Assembly (NCBI GenBank): GCA_028583415.1 | Contig: CM053273.1 | Span: 87,208,676-87,272,675, forward strand | DNA length: 64,000 nt | Direction of reading: 5' to 3' | DNA from: Protea cynaroides | Taxonomy: Eukaryota > Streptophyta > Magnoliopsida > Proteales > Proteaceae | Notes under the pieces: model-generated | The model's database searches: none | What the model saw: the letters and a program-made list of their open reading frames with translations, nothing else | Told to the model about the DNA's origin: nothing | Shown: one piece after another, positions 56,637-64,000 of the stretch | Numbering within the stretch: position 1 is the stretch's first letter | Layout: each line of letters starts with the position of its first letter | Translations under genes and position numbers: made by a program

Positions 56637-58572
56637 ATGCCGGGTGTAATGGTTATAAATAATGACAGTCCCGAGTTCGAAGGGAAGACAATGATTTATG
56701 TGGTGAATAGTGCAATAATGGCAGTTTTTGGAGGCTTAATGTTTGGTTGTGACAATGGAATTTAGGTATATTATTATTAGTAAGTATTTCTATCATATCC
56801 ATTCATTATATGAATAACATGAATTAGCTGTTATATCCCTGAAAAGAATCCAAATTAATGATTACCTAATATTGCAGGAGTGACGTCCATGGATGACATC
56901 TTGGAGAAATTCTTTCTAGATGTATTCCAAAAAAAAAAATACAAACACTACAAGAGAACAACTATTGCAAATATGCTAACCAAGCTGCAGTTGTTCACGT
57001 CATCCTTGTATCTGGCCGCCCTCTTCTTCAGCTTTGTGGCGTCATGGGTTTGTTTCAGACACGGTCGATGTCTGACCATGCGCTTGGCTTCCATCTTCTT
57101 CATCGCATGTGCTCTTCTAGATGCCTTCGCCCTCAACGTTGAAATGGTCATCATTGGCCATATCTTACTTGGCGTTGGTGTTGGCTTCGCCAATCAGGTA
57201 TTCAATTGGGCTATTGACACATGTCCCATCAAATTACCTTAATAAATTCCCTACTAATTAACATTAATTAAATTGAACAAAATAGTAATCCATGCTAGAG
57301 GGTCCCACATCCTCACAAAGTTTGCTGAGAAATAATCGGGTGACTTGGACGTGGCTACTTGCAGGCGGTTCCTCTGTTCCTATCGGAAATCGTTCCGGCG
57401 AAGATCCAAGGGTCGCTAAACGTTCTGTTCTAGCTACACATGACGATAGGGATCCTGGTAGCAAGCTTGGTGAACTATGCCGTGGCGGACATCCACCCTC
57501 ATGGATGGAGGATAGCTCTGGGGATTGCAACGGTTCCAGGAATCATGCTATGCGTGGGGTCCTTGATCATCACAGAGACCCCTACTAGTCTGGTCGAGTG
57601 CGAGAAGTTGGAAGAGGCAAGAGCCAAACTGACGAGGATCAGAGATAGCGCCAATGTCGATGCGGAGTTCGATCTGATTGTCCATACCAGAGTTGGCCCG
57701 ACAAGTGAATAAGAACCCATATAAAAAACTCATGAAGCGCTCCAACCGTCCTCCACTGGTGATTGTAATTGTAATGCAAATCTTTCAATAGTTCATTGGG
57801 ATCAATGCTGTCATGTTCTACGCACCAGTGAACCGGAAGAAGGATTTTGCTCCTTCAAGCTGTCATTCAGATGTTCATCAGTCAGGTTAGTCATTAAATA
57901 AAAATCATTCTTATCCAATCAGAAATATTTAATACTCCTATATTTTGATGTTACCATGATGGCCTAATGATATCCCATGAAGAGGAATCAATGTCAATAG
58001 GCGGTTGATGCAAGCTGGTGTCAAGTAAAAAGACCCATTAACATTAACTAAAGCTTTTGTTTTGCTTTTCTTTTTAGATTTTGAACATGTGAATGCAAGG
58101 TATTATTGGGATTATACTACTAGTGAATTTAAAGCCCACAGGATCTATAAGGTAGACAGATGCAGTTATAGTAGTGTTATTAGTGTGCTTGTTCTGATGT
58201 GCTTTGCATGGTCATGGGGACCCTTGGGATGGTTGATTCCAAGCGAGACATTCCCTCTTGAGACCAGGACTGCTGGATTTTCTTTTGCGGTCCGCATCAC
58301 CATGTTGTTCACATTCATCATAGCTTAGTCATTCTTGTCGATGCTATGCAAAATGACTAGGCATCTTCTTCTTCTTCGCTGCTTGGATCTTAGTCATGGG
58401 TGTGTTCACCCTCTACTTGATGCCCGAGACAAAGGGCGTACCGGTTGACGATATGGTGGAAAGAGTCTGTAAACAACATTGTTTTTGGAAAAGTTACATG
58501 ACTGATGATGACCCAGATAAGGACCTTAAGCAGAGAAAGCTTGAGATGGCGGCTTCTACATCACGCAATTGA
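56637..58572 (+). pseudogene. STP-type sugar transporter (MFS) pseudogene
   Basis: It resembles plant sugar transport proteins (H+/hexose symporters, 12 membrane segments). Block 1 (56637-56766) reads MPGVMVINND and MIYVVNSAIMAVFGGLMFGC. Block 2 (56878-57197) reads GVTSMDDILEKFFLDVFQKK and ILLGVGVGFANQ. Block 3 (57365 to about 57885) reads AVPLFLSEIVPAKIQGSLNV and NYAVADIHPHGWRIALGIA, then GSLIITETPTSLVE. Block 4 (about 58137-58572) reads AWSWGPLGWLIPSETFPLET and VMGVFTLYLMPETKGVPVDD. Defects: TAG for Gln after SLNVLF (57430) and in FIIAQSF (58326), a frameshift near 57700, a stop near 57790, and a deletion joining MFYAPV to RRILLLQAVIQMF near 57830. It is not functional. Confidence 0.9.
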
Positions 58573-59239
58573 TGAGGATGATCATCATGTTGATGATTGT
58601 ACATGTTAATTTTTGCGATAAATTTTTTGTTCATTGTAACTTCACTTATATTCCAAAGAATATACTACAAGAATTTTGGTCAATGGCAATGCCTCCATAG
58701 CACCAATCAACATTGGTGATTACTCATGCGCTGCAAATGTGCCGCTAAAGCTCTGTCCCCGTTGATTTTGTAAACGCATGTGAAATATTTCTATGCAAGC
58801 TTTTCTTATAAAACACCGTTATATGTAGTACTTACTGCATGTAACACAAAAAGGCCAAGAAGGGAGTGGCATTTCTTAAGAGACGACGGCATTGTAATAT
58901 TCTTACGTTGGCTTTTTTTACAAATGCCGATGTATCTGATACTACAACGGCCATCGCATCCTATAACCTGTTAAAACAATGGTACATAATGCATCCAAAA
59001 TACATAAACAACCAATTCATTAGACCCCATAGTAACCTACCACGCCTGACTTGATGATCTCCTGTTATTGTCTAATTGAAAATGTTTTAACTCAATATCC
59101 TCCTTGTATTAAAAATTTAATGGTCAAACAAAGCCTACATTTCTCACCCAACTAGTGATATACTTAGTAGATAATGCAGAACTATGAACTTATTTCATTG
59201 AGCATATGAATCTTACCAAATATAAATTGCTTACATCAG
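58573..59239. other. Intergenic; nothing recognised
   Basis: AT-rich sequence between the transporter pseudogene and the MULE-type MITE. No gene or clear repeat ends. Confidence 0.5.
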
Positions 59240-59495
59240 GAACAGAAATCGTCTCCCGCCTGGGTTTGGGCGGGAGACTGTGCGGCCTGGATGGATGGTC
59301 GCCATGTGGTACTCGGAGGGATCCGAGCCCTCCATCCTAGTCCTCCATCCTAGCCAACCGCCCAGTCAACAAGCTGAACCGACTGGGGGATCGGCTCAGA
59401 TGGAGGGTTTGGGTCCCTCCGAGTGCCACATGGCGGCCATCCATCCGAACTGCCCAATCTCCCGTCCAAACCCAGGCGAGAGACAATGTGGATCC
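59240..59495. mobile_element. Mutator-type (MULE) MITE with long inverted arms, 256 bp
   Basis: Arms of about 90 bp (GTCTCCCGCCTGGGTTTGGG ... GGTCGCCATGTGGTACTCGG, and the inverse on the right) make almost the whole element a hairpin. The 9-bp target duplication TTACATCAG is perfect (59231-59239 and 59496-59504), the size typical of Mutator-like elements. It lies about 320 bp upstream of the AIP1 start codon. Confidence 0.88.
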
Positions 59496-59694
59496 TTACA
59501 TCAGACAGAACAAGAGCGGAGTTAAATTTTTAAGGGGCTGATTAGGATGGAGTTTCTTATGCCGTTAATGGGTCCTATACTATTGACGTGGGTCCCACAC
59601 CATATCAACAGGGTATGGTACATGACGCACGTGGCAACATATCATCAATCATCCATCAACTTTCGTTCAAAAATTAACCTCCAGTTGGCGGATT

Positions 59695-59816
59695 CCACTT
59701 GTCTCTCTCTCTCTCCCTCTCCCTCTCGTCTTCCTTTCATTTCTGTCAATACTACAAAGAAGAAGCAGAGGAGAATATCTACGAATCTCGTAAAACAGAA
59801 AAAAAAAAAATTAGTA
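59695..59816 (+). promoter_or_regulatory. Probable AIP1 5' UTR with CT-rich tract
   Basis: A (CT)n/(CCCTCT)n tract at about 59700-59730 precedes the ATG at 59817. CT-rich leaders are common in plant housekeeping genes. An in-frame upstream extension exists, but the protein family starts at the MAEL methionine. Confidence 0.4.
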
Positions 59817-62077
59817 ATGGCGGAGCTTGCAGAAACGTACGTTGGCGTTCCGACGACGGAGCGAGGACGGGGGATCTTAATCTCTGGAGATCCCAAGTCG
59901 AACTCTATAATCTACTGCAATGGCAGATCCGTTATCATTCGCTACCTCGACAGGCCTCTTGAAGTTTCTATCTACGGTGAGCATGGTTATCCGGCCACCG
60001 TCGCTCGCTTCTCTCCCAATGGAGAATGGGTCGCTTCTGCCGATGTTTCTGGAACCGTTAAAATTTGGGGGGTTCATAATGATCATGTCCTTAAGAATGA
60101 ATTTAGGGTGCTTTCTGGTCGGATCGATGATCTCCAGTGGTCACATGATGGGCAGAGGATCGTAGCTTCTGGTGACGGAAAGGGCAAATCATTCGTTCGG
60201 GCATTCATGTGAGTTTCATTTTCGCTCTCTGTTACATTTTATTTGGTTCTAATGGAAGTAATTGTAGGCTATTTTCTTTATCATCTTTGTTGTTGTTGTT
60301 GCTTTGTATAAGTAATAAGAACTCCATTGGTGGTTAAGTCCTATTAATACTCAATTCAGCCATGGTTTGGCACATCATAAAATAGGAGTAAACAATACAT
60401 CGACACTGGATGCAAAGTACGGAATGTGATTATGTTTTCCAATCTCAAGGGCATCAAGTTTCCTAGAAAACCAAGAATTCATGCTAAATGAAGAAATCTT
60501 ATATCCCCCGAAAGAAGTTTCTTCCTTCGGTATTGAGTCTGAAAATTACGCATCCAATTTGAACCTATTCTGCTAGGTAATTATTGGTGAAGTCAAGCTT
60601 GTTTTTTCCGAGCTGCTGTTTTCTTCGAATGAAATTTCACAAGTTGCTCACATTAAAAGTCATGTTTTGTTGATAGCATTCTAAATCCTGCTGCTACTCT
60701 AGTATACAACTTTCAAATTTAAATGTCAATGGAGGTGTATGGCATTGATACCGACTGAGGATCATTGATATGATGTGCCATTATATATTTAACACCAAGG
60801 CTGTGTCTCCATGACTCCAATCTATTTCTGCCTCTCTACTCTATTTGATAAATATTTCTGCATGGATGTGTCCTAGAAAATTCTTATACGTCATTTTCTT
60901 GGAATTTATGTGCCTTCATATTTTACTCTTTTTCTCTTTTGCATCACATTGTTGGCTCTTACATTGTATTAGACCAATGTGTGGCAGAACACAGAATATT
61001 TTTTACTTCACCCCCAATTTGTTGGCTTGTTACTTTATACTTGCTGCTCTAAAACTGTTGTGTAAACCAGTGATACACAACTCGCAAACTCTCATTACTA
61101 AGCTAATTGGCAAAAAATGGTAATCCTATGCATCCTTGATGAGCATTGCATCTCAGTGTATGTACAGTCTGCTAGCTTTTGTTATGCAGGGTTTAACCAA
61201 ATTTGCCATGTTTTACGGGCATTCCCTCTGCTGCAATGTGATGATGATATAGTTTTCTCCTCATTGTTGTTAAGAGAACCCTGTCCCTTCCATTCCTTAT
61301 TATGAGTCCTATTGGTATATAAATCTTAGAAATAAGTGAAGCTTGAAAATTGCTAAACTTTGGTCTTTTGATATTATATTTCATCATTTTTCTTTTCTGC
61401 AATATTTTAATCTTTTTTCCATGTGCCTTAACTCTATGAAGTTAAAAATGATAGCAGTACCAAAAGACATCTAAAAGAATTGCTATGATGTTTGCTTCTT
61501 GTCTTATGTAGTCTCTTCCATTTGGATTCATAATTTAACCCCCCCAAAAAAAAAAAAAAGAGGAGAAGAAAACTAAAAACATAAATGGGCTCTGGGATCT
61601 TGATTCGTCATTGTACTGCAAATCATTTATCAACCATGACTTGGTCATCATTGTCCAAGTCACCATCTGTAATCTGTATCCTGCAAAAGTTTTCTACTAT
61701 AGGATGGAAGGGTGCTCAAGTCTACCATATTTTGTACTAAAATACTTTCTGGGGTGAATTTGATTTTTATCATACTGAAGTAAGATTATCTATAAGGTTC
61801 TGGTCAAATGCATTTATCTATGATGCATTTGTTTTCTTCCGTCACGGCTCAGTCTCAATTTTCTACTTTAATGCTTGTTAATGATCAAATAACCAATGAT
61901 TATGTTCTTTTGTAGGTGGGATTCAGGTTCTACTGTGGGGGATTTTGATGGACATTCAAAGCGTGTTTTGAGTTGTGCATTTAAGCCAACAAGACCATTT
62001 CGCATTGTCACGTGTGGCGAGGATTTTTTGGTGAACTTCTATGAAGGGCCACCATTTAAATTCAAGCTGTCTCACAG
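59817..62077 (+). CDS. AIP1: Actin-interacting protein 1 (WD40), first two exons; continues beyond window
   Basis: AIP1 works with ADF/cofilin to disassemble actin filaments in the cytoplasm. Exon 1 (59817-60208) starts MAELAETYVGVPTTERGRGI and includes the WD40 blades YPATVARFSPNGEWVASADV, SGTVKIWG and LQWSHDGQRIVASGDGKGKS. Exon 2 (61916-62077) reads WDSGSTVGDFDGHSKRVLSC, AFKPTRPFRIVTCGEDFLV and NFYEGPPFKFKLSH, as in plant AIP1. Junction AT|GTGAGT to TGTAG|GTGGG restores RAFMWDSG, and donor CACAG|GTTTGC follows exon 2. The next expected exon (EHSNFVNC-like) is not found before the window ends at 64000, so at least nine-tenths of the WD40 repeats family length beyond two blades is outside or in a long intron. 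No defect is seen. Confidence 0.92.
60209..61915. other. AIP1 intron 1
   Basis: 1.7 kb, AT-rich, with a normal donor and acceptor. An A run near 61544-61558. No other gene is seen. Confidence 0.75.
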
Positions 62078-62184
62078 GTTTGCTTTGATGAGCTTTACAA
62101 GCACAGACAGATTAATATGATATCATTGTTTCTGGAATCAGCATATCTTGATCGAGCAGGAGTAATCCAAGATTGATTAGCTAG

Positions 62185-62461
62185 ACGGTTTGGGTTGTTC
62201 CATGGTGGATCTTCCAGTCTTCTCTTGGATCAGGAAATCCAACCTCATATCTATATAGGGTCTGCTGGGACCAGTCCAGTCACTGGTCTCAATCATCAAA
62301 TCCTTGAAATGAGATTGAATAGCCTGTTCGGGTTGTTCCATGGTGGATCTTCCAGTCCTCTCTTGGATCAGGAAATCCAACCTCATATCTATATGGGGGC
62401 TTCTGGGACCAGTACAGTCACTGGTCTCAATCATCAAAACCTTGAAATGAGATACCTTTAA
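62185..62461. repeat. 138-bp tandem duplication in AIP1 intron 2
   Basis: Two consecutive units start GGGTTGTTCCATGGTGGATC at 62192 and 62330. They are nearly identical through CACTGGTCTCAATCATCAAA and CCTTGAAATGAGAT, differing at roughly a dozen positions. Confidence 0.9.
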
Positions 62462-64000
62462 TGTTTTGGCATCTCAAGGCATCTTGGAGAATGCACTTGT
62501 GAGAGCATGAATCCAAGAATCAGTTTTTGTAGTTGCAATAGGCTTTTGTCTATGTTGACTCTATGTCTGTAGTGCAACAAACATTTGATGATAATGCACA
62601 TAAATTAGTATGTTATTACTCGAAAACTTAAAATAAGTAGGGTGAGTCTGCAGATGATGCTGCTCACAGAATTTAAGTGGGGTAGGTTAAGTGGAGAGGG
62701 GTTTCTGGAATGTCTGTGTGATTGACACATTCCGTTACACCAAAATGGTAAATTTTATAAACTGGGTCTAAAATCGGCAATGTTGCATGGTGCTGAATTT
62801 TGGGTAGTCAAGAATCAGGCTATTTATCCATGTACATGTAGCTGTGATGAGGATGTTGCCATGGATGGGGGGTAAGTAAGAATGATAGGATAAAAAATAA
62901 ATTCATTTCAGAGATCTTAGTAGTAGCGAATATAAGTAACCAGCTACGAAAAATCGATTGAAATTGTTTGAGCCATGTGCAATAAAGGCTTATGCTCCAT
63001 GAGTCTGTATTTATGAGAACAAGTTTGAGAACATGTTGCTCATTATTGGCCTCTTCTTCACTGAAAGAATATATTGGGAACATGATGCAAATTTTGAATT
63101 TGTTTAATGCAAGGCTCAAAAACTTGCATTTTATTCTTGTTTCAGTGAGATCTGATCCAAAATTTCAACCAAAATGGGTGAAATTTGCTTGAAATTTTCC
63201 AAAACAATGCTTTTTTTAAGCTACAATAATTTAGGAAAACCTTATTTTAGCCTATATAAACATATGGAAACCATTAAATTGGAAGAAATAAAGTGGTTGT
63301 TTGGATTTGCACCATTAGTTGATAGTATACGCCGAACACTATTGTATACCTTGTGTACTTAGTGCCTATCCTACATATTATTTTAGTATTAGAAGACAAA
63401 AAAGGCAAGTAAAACAAGTAATTTATGCACCAAGAATGTAGAAACATAATATTGATTAATTATGAAAGAGTACAAAGTATATGTAACATAAACTCATAGA
63501 GACTTAACTCCCAAAAAGAATAATTACATTGTGTTTTTCTCTTGTCACCTCCAATTGGTACTTCATGTTTTGATACTATGTGTCCACTTCCTCTGTTTCC
63601 TCCCTGGGCAGCCATTATCTCACAATCCATATCATTGTATGAAGAAAACAAGTCATTATTAACTCAGGCACATCAACTAAGACCACTAAAACAATTATGT
63701 AGCTATTTATTATTTTTTTTCCTAACTTTTATATTGGCCTAATCCAACAAAAGCAAATATGGTACAACATACTAAGCCTCATATGCGTTTCAAAACACGC
63801 TGGAATTACTTTCATAACATTTCTGTTTTTTTTTTTTTTCAAACCAAAACAGAATCTTTTTCCCCTTTTATTTTTTTCTTAATTTTGAAAAAAAAAATTA
63901 CTGAAATGAAAAAACAAACTGACTCCTTGTGAAAATATGAAATTGAGCCCCGTTTAGTTGATATTAACCCTCTTTTTTTTTTTTTTTTTTTTGTTGTGGG
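62462..64000. other. AIP1 intron 2 (to window end); no exon seen
   Basis: AT-rich sequence with T and A runs near 63825, 63885 and 63975. I searched for the next AIP1 exon and did not find it. Confidence 0.6.

Overview
This window is nuclear DNA from a flowering plant, most likely a woody species with a repeat-rich genome. The evidence is spliced genes with GT-AG introns, plant-type protein families, plant Copia, L1, RTE and hAT elements, and a piece of chloroplast ndhB in an intron. The species cannot be named from the sequence. A run of exactly 500 Ns (20401-20900) marks an assembly gap.

Layout: (1) About 1.6-39.7 kb, + strand: a pyridoxal kinase gene (SOS4/PDXK type), stretched to about 38 kb by transposon-filled introns. 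Ten exons can be read, including a probable first exon. The middle coding block (about 60 codons) between 17355 and 26067 is not visible. It lies in the N gap or is lost. (2) 42.0-46.4 kb, - strand, convergent with SOS4: an intact three-exon multicopper oxidase gene of the LPR1/LPR2 ferroxidase family. (3) 46.5-56.6 kb: intergenic, with MITE, TRIM and SINE-like relics. (4) 56.6-58.6 kb, + strand: an STP-type sugar transporter pseudogene. (5) 59.8 kb to beyond 62.1 kb, + strand: the first two exons of an AIP1-type WD40 actin-interacting protein gene that must continue past the window.

The SOS4 introns record a layered insertion history. In the 12 kb intron 5313-17290 an RTE LINE relic was split by a 1.4 kb MITE-like element and by a hAT-like element. 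The latter was hit by a second copy of its own family and by a 5.2 kb hAT transposon whose transposase is broken. Each insertion has an 8-bp target duplication readable by eye. In the 13 kb last intron an RTE relic on the - strand contains a 5'-truncated L1, which contains a Copia element (5-bp target duplication ATATT, PBS, PPT, all pol domains, many stops and a mutated RT active site). The same intron holds a very small TRIM and a two-exon fragment of an unidentified gene on the - strand, possibly carried there by a transposon.

The two complete-looking housekeeping or signalling genes share no obvious pathway: vitamin B6 salvage (SOS4), iron oxidation linked to phosphate sensing in roots (LPR), and actin turnover (AIP1). 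I see no operon-like or clustered system. The interest of the window lies in the transposon stratigraphy, the missing SOS4 exons, the captured gene fragment and the unusual hAT family.
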